DNA of 64,000 nt from Rhodobacter ferrooxidans (GTDB taxonomy: Bacteria > Pseudomonadota > Alphaproteobacteria > Rhodobacterales > Rhodobacteraceae): positions 62,001-126,000 of the forward strand of contig NZ_ACYY01000009.1 in the NCBI RefSeq assembly GCF_000176015.1, given 5' to 3'. The notes below the pieces were generated by a model. It was not told the DNA's origin, did not search any database, and saw only the letters and a list, made by a program, of their open reading frames with translations. The translations under genes and the position numbers were made by a program. Shown here piece after piece: positions 53,175 through 62,569 of this stretch (position 1 is the stretch's first letter; every line of letters starts with the position of its first letter).

Positions 53175-54431
53175 GGCAGCCTTGGCCGGTTTCTCCGGCG
53201 CCCCGGAATTGGCGTCGATGAAGTTCAGCACCAGCGGCCGGATGTTCAAACGCCAGCTTTTGCCGGCGAAGATGCCGTAATGCCCGGCGCCCGGCTCGAC
53301 GTGGCTGGCCTTCTTGCTGTCGGGCAGCCCGGTCAGCAATTTCAGCGCCGCAATGCATTGGCCGGGGGCGGAAATATCGTCATTGGCGCCTTCGACGGTT
53401 TTCACCGCGACCTGGGTGATCGCGCCGATATCGACCTTCTTGCCGCCCACGGTGAACTTGTTCTCGGCAATCTCGCGGCCCTTGAAGATACGCTCGACGG
53501 TGGACAGGTAAAACTCGCCGGTCATGTCCATCACCGCCAGATATTCGTCGTAAAAGCGGTTGTGGGCGTCGTGGTCCGAGGCCTGGCCGCGGGCGACGCG
53601 GACGATCTGTTCCGAGAAGGCCTTGGAATGGCGGTCGCGGTTCATCGAGATGAAGCTTTGCAACTGCAACAGCCCCGGATAGACCAGCCGCCCGGCGCCC
53701 ATGTGCTTGAAGCCGACGCGCTGGATCGCCAGTTCCTCCAACTGCCCCATGGTCACCCGGCGGCCAAAGTCGGTCACGTCGGTGGCGGCGGCGTCAGGAT
53801 CGACCGGCCCGCCGATCAGCGTCAGGCTGCGCGGCTGGGCATCGGGGTCTTCGGCGGCCAGATAGGCGGTGGCGGCCAGCGCCAGCGGCACCGGCTGACA
53901 GACGGCGATCACATGGGTTTCCGGCCCCATGAAGCGCATGAACTCGGCCAGATACAGCGTGTAATCCTCGACATCGAACTTGCCCGCCGACACCGGAATG
54001 TCGCGCGCATTGTGCCAGTCGGTGATGAACACGTCGCAATCGGGCAGCAGGCTGGCGACGGTCGAACGCAGCAGGGTGGCGTAATGCCCCGACATCGGCG
54101 CCACCAGCAGCACCCGGCGCTTGGCCGGTTCGCGGCGGCGCACGAAGAACTGCACCAGATCGCCGAACGGCTTTTTCACCACCGGCAGGATATCCACCAG
54201 ATGGTCGGTGCCATCGGGGCCGACGATGGAGCGGATGCCCCAGTCGGGTTTGGCGATCATCCGCCCGAAGGTGCGCTCGGTCACTTCGCCCCAGGCGGCC
54301 GTCAGTTGCACCATCGGGTTCATCGACAGTGCAAACATCGGATACGAGGCCATGGCCCGGGCGGTCGCCCCCAACCATTCGTTGGTGTTGCGGGCGGTTT
54401 CCATCAGGTCGTAAGTCGCCATATACTTCAT
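53166..54431 (-). CDS. phaZ: Intracellular polyhydroxyalkanoate depolymerase
   Basis: 421 residues of the PhaZ1 (intracellular, esterase-like) family: MKYMATYDLMETARNTNEWL, VLLVAPMSGHYATLLRSTVA, FITDWHNARDIPV and the nucleophile Cys (about C178) in VIAVCQPVPLALAA, ending in EPGAGHYGIFAGKSWR with the catalytic His. It mobilises stored PHA. AAGGAG precedes the ATG. It is divergent from phaC, the usual Rhodobacteraceae layout phaZ / phaC-phaP-phaR. Confidence 0.96.
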   Translation of the reverse strand: MKYMATYDLMETARNTNEWLGATARAMASYPMFALSMNPMVQLTAAWGEVTERTFGRMIAKPDWGIRSIVGPDGTDHLVDILPVVKKPFGDLVQFFVRRREPAKRRVLLVAPMSGHYATLLRSTVASLLPDCDVFITDWHNARDIPVSAGKFDVEDYTLYLAEFMRFMGPETHVIAVCQPVPLALAATAYLAAEDPDAQPRSLTLIGGPVDPDAAATDVTDFGRRVTMGQLEELAIQRVGFKHMGAGRLVYPGLLQLQSFISMNRDRHSKAFSEQIVRVARGQASDHDAHNRFYDEYLAVMDMTGEFYLSTVERIFKGREIAENKFTVGGKKVDIGAITQVAVKTVEGANDDISAPGQCIAALKLLTGLPDSKKASHVEPGAGHYGIFAGKSWRLNIRPLVLNFIDANSGAPEKPAKAASA

Positions 54432-54533
54432 TGCATCTCCTTGCCCAAAGGGGCCTTGGCCGATAACGTCGCAAGACCGCGGGTGCGGCGGCGTTATGCT
54501 GCATAGCGGCGACGATAGGGGGGAAAGCTACAC

Positions 54534-56327
54534 ATGACAACTGAAGACAGTGCCGCAGTTGCCCGGCTGGACCGATTGAACGCCAATCTGGTGAAGCTTG
54601 ATACGTTGTCCAAGCGGCTGACGCTGGCGCTGACCCACCGCAAGAATGCCGATCCGGCGTTAAGCGGGCCGGGCGAAGACGTGTATTTGAAGGCCGCAGC
54701 GGCCTATGTCGCCGAGATGATGCAGAACCCCGGGCGGATTCTGGAAAACCAGATCGCCTACTGGGGCAAAAGCCTGAAACACTATGTCGAGGCGCAGGCG
54801 GCGCTGGCCAAGGGCGAGTTCAAGGCCCCCGCCGACCCCACCCCGCGCGACAAGCGATTCGCCAACCCGCTGTGGGAGACGCATCCGTTCTTCAACTACC
54901 TCAAGCAGCAATACCTGCTGAACGCCGAGGCGATCACCGGGGCGGTGGCCGATCTGCCGAACCTGGAGCCGGGGGATCAGAAGCGCATCGAATATTTCTC
55001 GCGCCAGATCGTCGACATGTTCGCGCCGACCAATTTTCTGGGCACCAACCCCGATGCGCTGGAGCGTGCGGTGGAAACCGATGGCGAAAGTCTGGTGCAG
55101 GGTCTGGAAAACCTGGTGCGCGACATCGAGGCCAGCAATGGCAACCTGCTGGTGACGCTGGCCGACAAGGAGGCGTTCCACGTCGGCAAGAACCTGGCCA
55201 CCAGCCCCGGCGCCGTGGTCTATCGCAACCGGATGCTGGAGCTGATCCAGTATGCCCCCAGCACGCCCACCGTGCATGCCACGCCCTTGCTGATCTTTCC
55301 GCCCTGGATCAACAAGTTCTACATCATGGACCTGAAGCCGCAGAACAGTCTGATCAAATGGATTGTCGATCAAGGGTTTACGCTGTTCGTAGTGTCGTGG
55401 GTCAACCCCGACAGCTCCTATGCCGACGTCGGTCTGGACGACTATATCCGCGACGGCTACCTGCAAGCCATGGCCGAGGTGCGCCGCATCACCGGCGAGA
55501 AGCAGATCAACGCCGTGGGCTATTGCATCGCGGGCACCACGCTGTCGCTGACGCTGGCGCATCTGGCCAAGGCCGGCGACAAGTCGGTGAAATCAGCCAC
55601 TTTCTTCACCACGCTGACCGATTTTGCCGATCGTGGCGAGGTGGGCGTGTTCCTGAACGACGATTTCGTGGACGGGATCGAGCGGCAGGTGGCGGTCGAT
55701 GGCATCCTCGACAAGACCTTCATGTCGCGCACCTTCAGCTTTTTGCGCTCGAACGACCTGATCTATCAGCCGGCGATCAAAAGCTACATGATGGGCGAGG
55801 CGCCACCGGCATTCGACCTGCTGTATTGGAACGGCGACGGCACCAATCTGCCGGCCAGGATGGCGGTGGAATATCTGCGCGGCCTGTGCCAGCGCGACGA
55901 GTTTGCCACCGGCGCTTTCCCCGTGCTGGGCGGCATGGTGGCCCCGGCGGATATCAAGCTGCCGGTGTTCGCCGTGGCCTGCGATACCGATCATATCGCG
56001 GCCTGGAAAGGCTCGATGGCGGGCATCCGGCGGTTCGGGTCGAAGGACAAGACCTTCATCCTGTCGCAGTCGGGCCATATCGCGGGCATCATCAACCCGC
56101 CGTCGAAGAACAAGTATGGCCACTACACCAACGATGCCGCCCTGACCACGCCCGAGGCCTTCCGCGAGGGGGCGACCTTCCATAAAGAGTCGTGGTGGCC
56201 GCGCTGGGGCAAGTGGCTGGCGGAGCGTTCGGGCAAGCAGGTTCCGCCCCGCGTTCCGGGTGATTCGACCAACCCGGTGCTGGCCCCCGCCCCCGGCACC
56301 TATGTGGTGGCCGTGCCAAATACCTGA
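54534..56327 (+). CDS. phaC: Class I poly(R)-hydroxyalkanoate synthase
   Basis: 597 residues. The lipase-like box with catalytic cysteine is GYCIAG (C331), with D484 (VACDTDHIAAW) and H515 (SQSGHIAGIIN) completing the triad at the expected spacing. The helical N-terminal domain covers about residues 1-200. Class I enzymes polymerise short-chain hydroxyacyl-CoA such as 3-hydroxybutyryl-CoA at granule surfaces. A GGGGGGAAAG site precedes the ATG. Confidence 0.97.
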   Translation: MTTEDSAAVARLDRLNANLVKLDTLSKRLTLALTHRKNADPALSGPGEDVYLKAAAAYVAEMMQNPGRILENQIAYWGKSLKHYVEAQAALAKGEFKAPADPTPRDKRFANPLWETHPFFNYLKQQYLLNAEAITGAVADLPNLEPGDQKRIEYFSRQIVDMFAPTNFLGTNPDALERAVETDGESLVQGLENLVRDIEASNGNLLVTLADKEAFHVGKNLATSPGAVVYRNRMLELIQYAPSTPTVHATPLLIFPPWINKFYIMDLKPQNSLIKWIVDQGFTLFVVSWVNPDSSYADVGLDDYIRDGYLQAMAEVRRITGEKQINAVGYCIAGTTLSLTLAHLAKAGDKSVKSATFFTTLTDFADRGEVGVFLNDDFVDGIERQVAVDGILDKTFMSRTFSFLRSNDLIYQPAIKSYMMGEAPPAFDLLYWNGDGTNLPARMAVEYLRGLCQRDEFATGAFPVLGGMVAPADIKLPVFAVACDTDHIAAWKGSMAGIRRFGSKDKTFILSQSGHIAGIINPPSKNKYGHYTNDAALTTPEAFREGATFHKESWWPRWGKWLAERSGKQVPPRVPGDSTNPVLAPAPGTYVVAVPNT

Positions 56328-56374
56328 TCTGACGCACAGATTCCGACATCAGCCATTTTTGGCTGTCGCTCATG

Positions 56375-56385
56375 CTGCAATGCAG
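56375..56385. promoter_or_regulatory. PhaR operator 1 upstream of phaP
   Basis: CTGCAATGCAG, an exact CTGC-N3-GCAG site as described for PhaR of Paracoccus. It lies nine bases upstream of the -35 hexamer of the phaP promoter and 27 bases from operator 2, centre to centre. Confidence 0.8.
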
Positions 56386-56393
56386 AAAAAGAC

Positions 56394-56422
56394 TTGAAAT
56401 GCTGCGGTGCAGCATGTATATA
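56394..56422 (+). promoter_or_regulatory. phaP promoter
   Basis: TTGAAA (56394-56399) and TATATA (56417-56422) with a 17-base spacer, an unusually good sigma-70-type match for this genome. The spacer contains PhaR operator 2, so repressor binding would exclude RNA polymerase. Confidence 0.8.
56402..56412. promoter_or_regulatory. PhaR operator 2 within the phaP promoter
   Basis: CTGCGGTGCAG, a second exact CTGC-N3-GCAG palindrome (GCTGCGGTGCAGC when extended), positioned between the -35 and -10 elements. Confidence 0.85.
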
Positions 56423-56469
56423 TCTGTCATCGCAACACGCACTGCCGCCCCGCCACATGGAGTTTGAAA

Positions 56470-56919
56470 ATGACCAAAACCACCGATTTCACCAAAGTCT
56501 TCCAGGACGCCATGGCCTCGTTCCCGATCGACGCGACCGCCATGCAGAACGCCTTCAAGACCCAAGCCACCCTGGCCGAGAAATTCTCGAAAGTGGCGCT
56601 GGAAGCCGCCGAGAAATCGACCGAGATCAGCACCAAATGGGCCAAGGAAACCATCGCCAAGCTGGGCGATGCTTCGAAAGCCAAGACCGACCCGACCGAC
56701 TACACCAAGGCCGTGTCCGACTTCGCCACCGCCTCGGCTGAACTGGCTGCTGAAAATCTGGCCGCCTTCGCCGAGATCGCCAAGAAGGTGCAGGTCGAAA
56801 CCGTCGAGCTGCTGCTGGCGGCTGGCAAGGACGTGACCGAAGAAACCACTGCCGCGGTCAAGAAAGCCACCACCGAGGCCACCTCGGCCGTGAAGAAAGC
56901 GGCCAGCGCCGCGAAGTGA
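56470..56919 (+). CDS. phaP: Phasin (PHA granule protein)
   Basis: 149 residues, helical, with no cysteine, and rich in Ala, Lys and Thr. MTKTTDFTKVFQDAMASFPI and KAVSDFATASAELAAENLAA match the phasin_2 domain, and the tail is a run of TTAAVKKATTEATSAVKKAA. Phasins coat PHA granules and are the main PhaR-repressed product. GGAG lies before the ATG. Confidence 0.95.
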   Translation: MTKTTDFTKVFQDAMASFPIDATAMQNAFKTQATLAEKFSKVALEAAEKSTEISTKWAKETIAKLGDASKAKTDPTDYTKAVSDFATASAELAAENLAAFAEIAKKVQVETVELLLAAGKDVTEETTAAVKKATTEATSAVKKAASAAK

Positions 56920-56965
56920 TCTGACGAACACGCGACCCCATTTCCTCCCGATGTGTGGACGCGCG

Positions 56966-56995
56966 GGGCGGGCCAAGTGCCCGCCCTTTCTTTTT
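56966..56995 (+). terminator. Intrinsic terminator between phaP and phaR
   Basis: A 7-bp stem GGGCGGG/CCCGCCC with loop CCAAGTG is followed by TTTCTTTTT. It should stop most phaP transcripts, keeping phaR expression lower than that of the abundant phasin. Confidence 0.88.
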
Positions 56996-57060
56996 GTCTG
57001 CTTGTTTTTTTCCAAGGCTGGCTTAAGCTTGCTGCAAGCGCACAAACCATGGGGGGCCAG

Positions 57061-57615
57061 ATGGCCGACGCCGACAAGCCGTTGCTGATCAAACGCTACG
57101 CGAGCCGCCGTCTTTATAACACCGAGACCAGCGATTACGTGACGCTGGAGGATATTGCCGGTTTCATCCGCACCGGGCGCGAGGTGCAGATCATCGACCT
57201 GAAATCCGGCGACGACCTGACGCGGCAATACCTGTTGCAGATCGTGGCCGAGCACGAAAGCAAGGGTGAATCCGTGCTGCCGGTGGATGTGCTGACCGAC
57301 CTCGTGCGCAGCTACACCTCGGAAGTGCAAAGCATCGTGCCGGCGTTTCTGGCGGCCTCGTTCGAGATGCTGCGCACCGGCCAGACCAAGATGATCGAGA
57401 ACCTGTCGGCCATCCCCAACCCGCTGGCCGCCGTGCCGGGGTTCGAGGCGATGCGCAAGCAGCAGGAAGCCTTCATGAAGACCCTGCTGGTGGCGGTGCC
57501 CGGCTGGACCGGCACGGCGCCTGCCGCCGACGATGCGGCCCCCGTGGCCAGCGAAGAACTGGCAGACATCAAGAAGCAACTGGCCGAGTTGCAGAAAAAG
57601 CTGGCGAAGCTTTGA
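57061..57615 (+). CDS. phaR: Polyhydroxyalkanoate synthesis repressor PhaR
   Basis: 184 residues. The N-terminal PHB/PHA accumulation DNA-binding domain is plain: LLIKRYASRRLYNTETSDYV and TLEDIAGFIRTGREVQIIDL, followed by the regulatory domain (VLTDLVRSYTSEVQSIVPAF) and a coiled C-terminal tail. PhaR represses phaP and its own gene, and is released when it binds nascent PHA. Two CTGC-N3-GCAG sites are in front of phaP. An ATG four codons upstream is possible. Confidence 0.95.
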   Translation: MADADKPLLIKRYASRRLYNTETSDYVTLEDIAGFIRTGREVQIIDLKSGDDLTRQYLLQIVAEHESKGESVLPVDVLTDLVRSYTSEVQSIVPAFLAASFEMLRTGQTKMIENLSAIPNPLAAVPGFEAMRKQQEAFMKTLLVAVPGWTGTAPAADDAAPVASEELADIKKQLAELQKKLAKL

Positions 57616-57625
57616 TGGCCGGGGC

Positions 57626-58927
57626 CTAAAGCCCCAGCCGATCCCGCAAGGCATACCAGGTCATCGCCAGCACCAAGAGCGGCTCGCGCAGGCCCGCGCC
57701 GCCGGGGAAACGCGGCTGCGGCAGGCTGGCCAGCAGGTCAAAACTGGCGGCTTGCCCCGCCACCGCCTCGGCCAGCACCTTGCCCGCAAGTGTGGCCAGC
57801 GCCACCCCATGGCCGGAATAGCCCGAGGCCGACAGCATGTTGGGCTGGGCCTTGGTGAAACACGGCAGCCGGTTCATGGTAATGGCAAGGGTGCCGCCCC
57901 AGGCATAGTCGATCTTCGTATCGGCAAGCTGCGGATAGACCTCCAGCAGCGGTTTGCGCACCGTCTTGATCAGGTCGGGAAAGCGGTAGCCATAGCTTTC
58001 GCCACCGCCGAACAGCAGCCGGTTATCCTCGGACAGGCGCCAGTAGTTGACGACGAATTTGGTATCGGCCACAGCCACCGGGCGCGACAGGATCTCCGCC
58101 GCCCGGTCGCCCAAAGGCTCGGTCGCGACGATGAAATTGTTGATCGGCATCACCTTGGCGGCGACCTTCGGCTCCAGCCCGCCCAGATAGCCGTTGCACG
58201 CCAGGATCACATGATCCGCCAGCACCCGCCCCGTCGCGGTGCGCAAGGCCACCTTGGGACCGGGAATGATTTCAAGCACTTCGCTGGCCTCGTGGATCGT
58301 GGCCCCCGCCTTGGCCGCCGCCATCGCCAGCCCGATGGCATAGTTCAGCGGATGCACATGCCCGGCGCCATGGTCGATCTCGCCACCATGGAAGGCCTTC
58401 GAGCCGATCAGGGCGCGGATGCCCCGGCGGTCCAGCGGTTCCAACTGGTCATAGCCATAATCGCGGTGCAGTTTTTCGGCATAGGCATGGGTGTCGCGGG
58501 CCTGGGCTTCCGTCCAGCAGGCATGCGCCACGCCGGGGTAAAACGTGCAGGGCATGGCGTGATCGGCAATCAGCCCGCGCAGCAGCGCCTTGGACTCTTC
58601 CGCCAGATCCCACAGCCGGTGCGCGTCGGTCCGCCCGACCAGCTTTTCCAAGGCCACCTGATCCAGCCGCTGCCCCGACCCCACCTGCCCGCCATTGCGC
58701 CCCGAGGCGCCAAAGCCTATGCGGTGCGCCTCCAGCAGCACCACGCGCAACCCGGCTTGCGCCAGATGCAGCGCCGCCGACAGCCCGGTATAGCCGCCGC
58801 CGACCACGCAGACATCGGCGCGCACCTCGCCCAGCAGCGGCGCAAACGGCGCCAAAGGGGCCGCGGTGGCCGCGTAATACGACGCAGGGTATCCCCCCGC
58901 GCGGTCATTGACGTGCAGCAGGTTCAT
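57626..58927 (-). CDS. puuB: FAD-dependent oxidase, gamma-glutamylputrescine oxidase-like
   Basis: 433 residues of the DAO/glycine-oxidase family. The FAD-binding VCVVGGGYTGLSAALHLAQA lies near residue 40, and GASGRNGGQVGSGQRLDQ is the segment shared by PuuB/OrdL. The C-terminal YAWGGTLAITMNRLPCF and SGYSGHGVALATLAGKV close the FAD site. PuuB oxidises gamma-glutamylputrescine to the aldehyde with H2O2 release. The start overlaps the stop of the ligase gene upstream (ATGA), supporting the polyamine role. Confidence 0.92.
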   Translation of the reverse strand: MNLLHVNDRAGGYPASYYAATAAPLAPFAPLLGEVRADVCVVGGGYTGLSAALHLAQAGLRVVLLEAHRIGFGASGRNGGQVGSGQRLDQVALEKLVGRTDAHRLWDLAEESKALLRGLIADHAMPCTFYPGVAHACWTEAQARDTHAYAEKLHRDYGYDQLEPLDRRGIRALIGSKAFHGGEIDHGAGHVHPLNYAIGLAMAAAKAGATIHEASEVLEIIPGPKVALRTATGRVLADHVILACNGYLGGLEPKVAAKVMPINNFIVATEPLGDRAAEILSRPVAVADTKFVVNYWRLSEDNRLLFGGGESYGYRFPDLIKTVRKPLLEVYPQLADTKIDYAWGGTLAITMNRLPCFTKAQPNMLSASGYSGHGVALATLAGKVLAEAVAGQAASFDLLASLPQPRFPGGAGLREPLLVLAMTWYALRDRLGL

Positions 58928-60279
58928 ACGTTCAACAGCAGATGCTCGCGTTCCCAGGGGCTGATGACCTGCAGGAACTCTTTGTATTCATTGCGCTTCA
59001 CCGAGTTATAGACCGTGCAGAACTCGGTGCCGATCACCTCGCGGAAGGCCTGATCCTCTTCCAGCACGTCCAGCGCGTCGCCCAGATTGTAGGGCAACTC
59101 GTCCGACCCCGAATAGGCGTTGCCCGAACATTCGGCGCGCGGCAGCTTGGCTTCCATCAGCCCCAGATAGCCGCAGGCCAGCGAGGCCGCGATGCCGAGA
59201 TAGGGGTTGCAATCCATCCCCGGCAGCCGGTTTTCGACCCGGCGCGCCGAGGGGTCCGACACCGGCACCCGCAGCCCGGTGGTGCGGTTGTCGCGGCCCC
59301 ATTCCAGATTGATCGGCGCGGCAAAGTCCGGCACATAGCGGCGATAGCTGTTGACGTAGGGCGCCAGCAAGGCCACCGCGGCGGGCAGGTGGTTCTGCAT
59401 CCCGGCGATGAAATGCAAAAACGCCTCGGTCTCGCCGCCCTTGCGGTCGCTGAAGATGTTCTTGCCGGTCTTGGTATCGACCACCGAATGGTGGATGTGC
59501 ATGGCCGAGCCCGGCTCGCCCTCGATGGGCTTGGCCATGAAGGTGGCAAAGCAGTCGTGCCGCATCGCCGCCTCGCGGATCAACCGCTTGAAATAGAACA
59601 CATCATCGGCCAGCTTCACCGGATCGCCGTGCGCGAGGTTCAGTTCGACCTGTGCAGCACCTGCCTCTTGCAGGATGCCGTCAATCTCCAGCCCCTGGGC
59701 TTCGGCGAAGTCGTAAATGTCATCGACCACCTTGCCGTATTCGTCGATAGCGCTGAGGGAATAGGCCTGATTGGCCATGGCGCGCCTGCCGGTGCGGCCG
59801 ATCGGCGGGATGATCGGAATGTTGGGGTCGGTGTTGCGGGCGGTCAGGAAAAACTCCATCTCCGGCGCCACCACCGGGGTCCAGCCTTGCGCGTTGAACA
59901 GCCCGACGATGCGGCGCAGCAGATTGCGCGGCGCAAACGGCACCGGGTTGCCCTGCTGGTCATGCGCGTCGTGGATCACCTGCAGGGTCACATCCGCGGT
60001 CCACGGTGCTGCGGTGGCGGTGCTGAAATCCGGCACCAGCACCATGTCGGGTTCGGTGAAACCGTCGAACGGATTGTCGGCCCAGTCGCCGGTGATGGTT
60101 TGCAGGAAGATCGAGTTCGGCAGGAAATAGCTTTTCTGCGTCGCGAATTTCGAGGCGGGCATCGCCTTGCCGCGGGCCACCCCGGCCACGTCGGCAATGA
60201 CACATTCCACCTCGTCAACCCGGCGCCCGGCGATGTAGTCGCGCGTATGTTCGGGCAGTTTGTCGGTCCAGTCGGCCAT
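58924..60279 (-). CDS. puuA: Glutamine-synthetase-family ligase (gamma-glutamylputrescine synthetase-like), copy 1
   Basis: 451 residues. The GS fold motifs include VAPEMEFFLTARNTDPNIP, MHIHHSVVDTKTGKN, INLEWGRDNRTTGLRVPV and the C-terminal ENRLPGMDCNPYLGIAASLA. It lacks the adenylylation-site pattern of housekeeping GlnA and is divergent from it overall, matching the PuuA/FluG-type ligases that glutamylate amines with ATP. It lies between a class I amidotransferase and the PuuB-like oxidase on one transcript. The true amine (putrescine, spermidine or another) is not determined. Confidence 0.93.
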   Translation of the reverse strand: MADWTDKLPEHTRDYIAGRRVDEVECVIADVAGVARGKAMPASKFATQKSYFLPNSIFLQTITGDWADNPFDGFTEPDMVLVPDFSTATAAPWTADVTLQVIHDAHDQQGNPVPFAPRNLLRRIVGLFNAQGWTPVVAPEMEFFLTARNTDPNIPIIPPIGRTGRRAMANQAYSLSAIDEYGKVVDDIYDFAEAQGLEIDGILQEAGAAQVELNLAHGDPVKLADDVFYFKRLIREAAMRHDCFATFMAKPIEGEPGSAMHIHHSVVDTKTGKNIFSDRKGGETEAFLHFIAGMQNHLPAAVALLAPYVNSYRRYVPDFAAPINLEWGRDNRTTGLRVPVSDPSARRVENRLPGMDCNPYLGIAASLACGYLGLMEAKLPRAECSGNAYSGSDELPYNLGDALDVLEEDQAFREVIGTEFCTVYNSVKRNEYKEFLQVISPWEREHLLLNV

Positions 60280-60302
60280 GGTGCCTCTCCTGACGGGAAA
60301 AT

Positions 60303-60983
60303 TCAGCCACGCGGCTGTTTGAAAAATGCAGCGATCCGGTCGGCAATCGCCTGATCGTCGATCTGCGTGCCAAGCCGGGCGGTGGCTTCGGCCATCAGAT
60401 CGTCGGGCACCACGCCCTTGCCGCGGGTCTGCATCAGGCCATCGACAAAGGCCGCGCGAAACTCGGGGTGGGCCTGCACGGTAAAGGCCCGGTCGCCGTA
60501 AACCAGCGCGGCGTTCTGGCAGAAGTCGTTGCAGGCCACCACTTCGGCGCCCGGCGGCAGTTCGGTCACCTGATCGCGGTGCCAGGCGTTCAGCGTCAGT
60601 TTCTGGCCGCCGAAATCATACTCGGTCGGCCCCACCGCCCAGCCGCCCGCATGGCGTTCGACCTTGCCGCCCAGCGCCTGCGCCACGATCTGATGGCCAA
60701 AGCAGATGCCGACCAGCGGCACCTTTTCCGCAATCGCCTTGCGGATGAAATCTTCCAGCGGCTTGATGAACGGCAGATCCTCGTAAGCCCCATGGCGCGA
60801 GCCGGTGATCAGCCAGCCATCGGCCTGATGCACGTCCGAAGGAAACTCCATCTCCACCACCCGAAAGGTACGGAAGGTCAGGCCGCGCCCGGCCAGAAGC
60901 TGCGCGAACATGTCGGGGTAATCGCCCATCTCGCCCGCCAGGGCGTCGGGCGCGAGGCCGGTTTGCAGGATGCCGATCAGCAT
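60303..60983 (-). CDS. Class I glutamine amidotransferase (type 1 GATase)
   Basis: 226 residues. The nucleophile is C94 in VGICFGHQIVAQALGG, with H172 and E174 in VQAHPEF. It stands alone with no synthetase domain. In this cluster it may hydrolyse a gamma-glutamyl product such as gamma-glutamyl-GABA, the job done by PuuD in E. coli, although it is closer to the GuaA-N type than to PuuD itself. It is flanked by the two GS-family ligases. Confidence 0.93.
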   Translation of the reverse strand: MLIGILQTGLAPDALAGEMGDYPDMFAQLLAGRGLTFRTFRVVEMEFPSDVHQADGWLITGSRHGAYEDLPFIKPLEDFIRKAIAEKVPLVGICFGHQIVAQALGGKVERHAGGWAVGPTEYDFGGQKLTLNAWHRDQVTELPPGAEVVACNDFCQNAALVYGDRAFTVQAHPEFRAAFVDGLMQTRGKGVVPDDLMAEATARLGTQIDDQAIADRIAAFFKQPRG

Positions 60984-61051
60984 GGGATGTCCGTGGTTGG
61001 GTGCAGTAGCCTAAGCCCGCGCCCGGCCTTGCGGCAAGGGCGCGGTATCGG

Positions 61052-62389
61052 TCAGACCGAGTCGAGATACAGTTCGACCTGTTCCTCGGGGCTGAGTTCG
61101 GCAAGGTAGTGCAGCTCCTGCCGCTTGGTCAGCACGTAGTTGCGGATCAGCTCCTTGGGCAGGAACCGCGACAGCACATCTCTTTGCTCGAAGGCGTCGA
61201 TCGCGGCCTCCCAGCTTTCGGGAATATGCGGCAGGCCTTCCACCGCATAGGCGTTGCCGGTGATCGGCGGCGCCGGTTCGGCCTGATCCTCGATCCCCGA
61301 AAGCGCCGAGCCGAGGATGGCGGCCAGCATCAGATAGGGGTTCACATCGCCCCCCGCCACCCGATGCTCGATCCGCCGCGCCGCCGGGTTGCCCGCCGGG
61401 ATGCGGATCGCCGAGGTGCGGTTCTCGTAACCCCATGAAATCGCTGTGGGCGCGTGCTTGCCCGGCACCAGCCGGTCATAGCTGTTGGCGTGCGGCGCGA
61501 AGATCAGCGTGGCGTCGTGCATGGCGGCAAGGCAGCCCGCCACGGCATGGCGCATCATCGCGGTGCCCTTGGGGCCGCCGCTGTCGAACACGTTGTCGCC
61601 CTTTTCGTCCAGCACCGAGAAATGCGTGTGCAGGCCGGAACCGGAATATTCCGGGTAGGGCTTGGCCATGAAACTGGCGGCAAAGCCGTGGCGGCGGGCC
61701 AGACCTTTGACCAGCATCTTGAACAGCCAGGCATCGTCGGCGGCGCGCAGGGCGTCGTCGCAATGCATAAGGTTGACCTCGAACTGCCCCAGCCCGGTTT
61801 CCGAGGTCGAGGTATCGGCCGGAATGTCCATCGCCTCGCAGGCGTCGTAAAGGTCGGTGAAGAAGGTATCAAAGGCGTCCAAGGCGCGGATCGACAGGGT
61901 CTCCGCCGCCTTGCGCCGCTTGCCCGAACGCGGGCTGGGCGGCACTTGCAGGGTCTTGCCGGAATCGTCGATCAGGAAAAATTCCAACTCCATGGCGCAG
62001 ACCGGGGTCAGGCCGCGCGCCTTGTAGCGGTCCACCACCGCCCGCAGCGCATGGCGCGGGTCGCCTTCATAGGGCTGGCCGTTCTCGCGGAACATCCAGA
62101 TCGGCAGCAGGGCGGTGGGTGCCTCCAGCCAGGGCATCGGCATGAAGCCGCGCTCGGTCGGGCGCAGGATGCCATCGGCATCACCCTGTTCGAACACCAG
62201 CGGGCTGTCGTCGATATCCTCGCCCCAGATGTCGAGGTTCAGCACCGAAAACGGGAACCGCGTGCCGTCTTTCACCACCTTGTCGGCAAACCGCGCCGGT
62301 ATGCGCTTGCCACGGGCCTGGCCGTTCAGGTCGGCGGCGGCCACGCGGATGGTGCGCACCTGCGGGTGCTTTCTCAGCCAGTCTTTCAT
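61052..62389 (-). CDS. Glutamine-synthetase-family ligase (PuuA-like), copy 2
   Basis: 445 residues, a paralogue of copy 1 with the same order of motifs: VCAMELEFFLIDDSGKTLQV, LHTHFSVLDEKGDNVFDSGG, AISWGYENRTSAIRIPAGNP and RIEHRVAGGDVNPYLMLAAI. It starts MKDWLRKHPQVRTIRVAAAD rather than with the copy 1 N-terminus. Two such ligases in one operon imply different amine substrates or subunits of one enzyme. It is the first gene after a 200-bp gap that contains a TTTGATCAAA palindrome. Confidence 0.92.
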   Translation of the reverse strand: MKDWLRKHPQVRTIRVAAADLNGQARGKRIPARFADKVVKDGTRFPFSVLNLDIWGEDIDDSPLVFEQGDADGILRPTERGFMPMPWLEAPTALLPIWMFRENGQPYEGDPRHALRAVVDRYKARGLTPVCAMELEFFLIDDSGKTLQVPPSPRSGKRRKAAETLSIRALDAFDTFFTDLYDACEAMDIPADTSTSETGLGQFEVNLMHCDDALRAADDAWLFKMLVKGLARRHGFAASFMAKPYPEYSGSGLHTHFSVLDEKGDNVFDSGGPKGTAMMRHAVAGCLAAMHDATLIFAPHANSYDRLVPGKHAPTAISWGYENRTSAIRIPAGNPAARRIEHRVAGGDVNPYLMLAAILGSALSGIEDQAEPAPPITGNAYAVEGLPHIPESWEAAIDAFEQRDVLSRFLPKELIRNYVLTKRQELHYLAELSPEEQVELYLDSV

Positions 62390-62569
62390 TCTCTCTCACA
62401 TGAAGGCCGGGGGCGTGGCGTTCCGCATCCGCGCCATATCAGACCATCGGCCTGCTGGCGGGGTGGGGACCATGCCCTTGGTCCTTTCTCCCGTCTTGAT
62501 CCTTCCTTCCGCGCCCGCCCGACGGGGCAGGGGATGCCGCAACCGCGACTCCGGGCGACGGCCCGGCGA

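Noticed and set aside
54432-54533. PhaR operator between phaZ and phaC
   Set aside because: An ATGCTGCAT palindrome is present, but it does not give CTGC-N3-4-GCAG, unlike the two clear sites before phaP.
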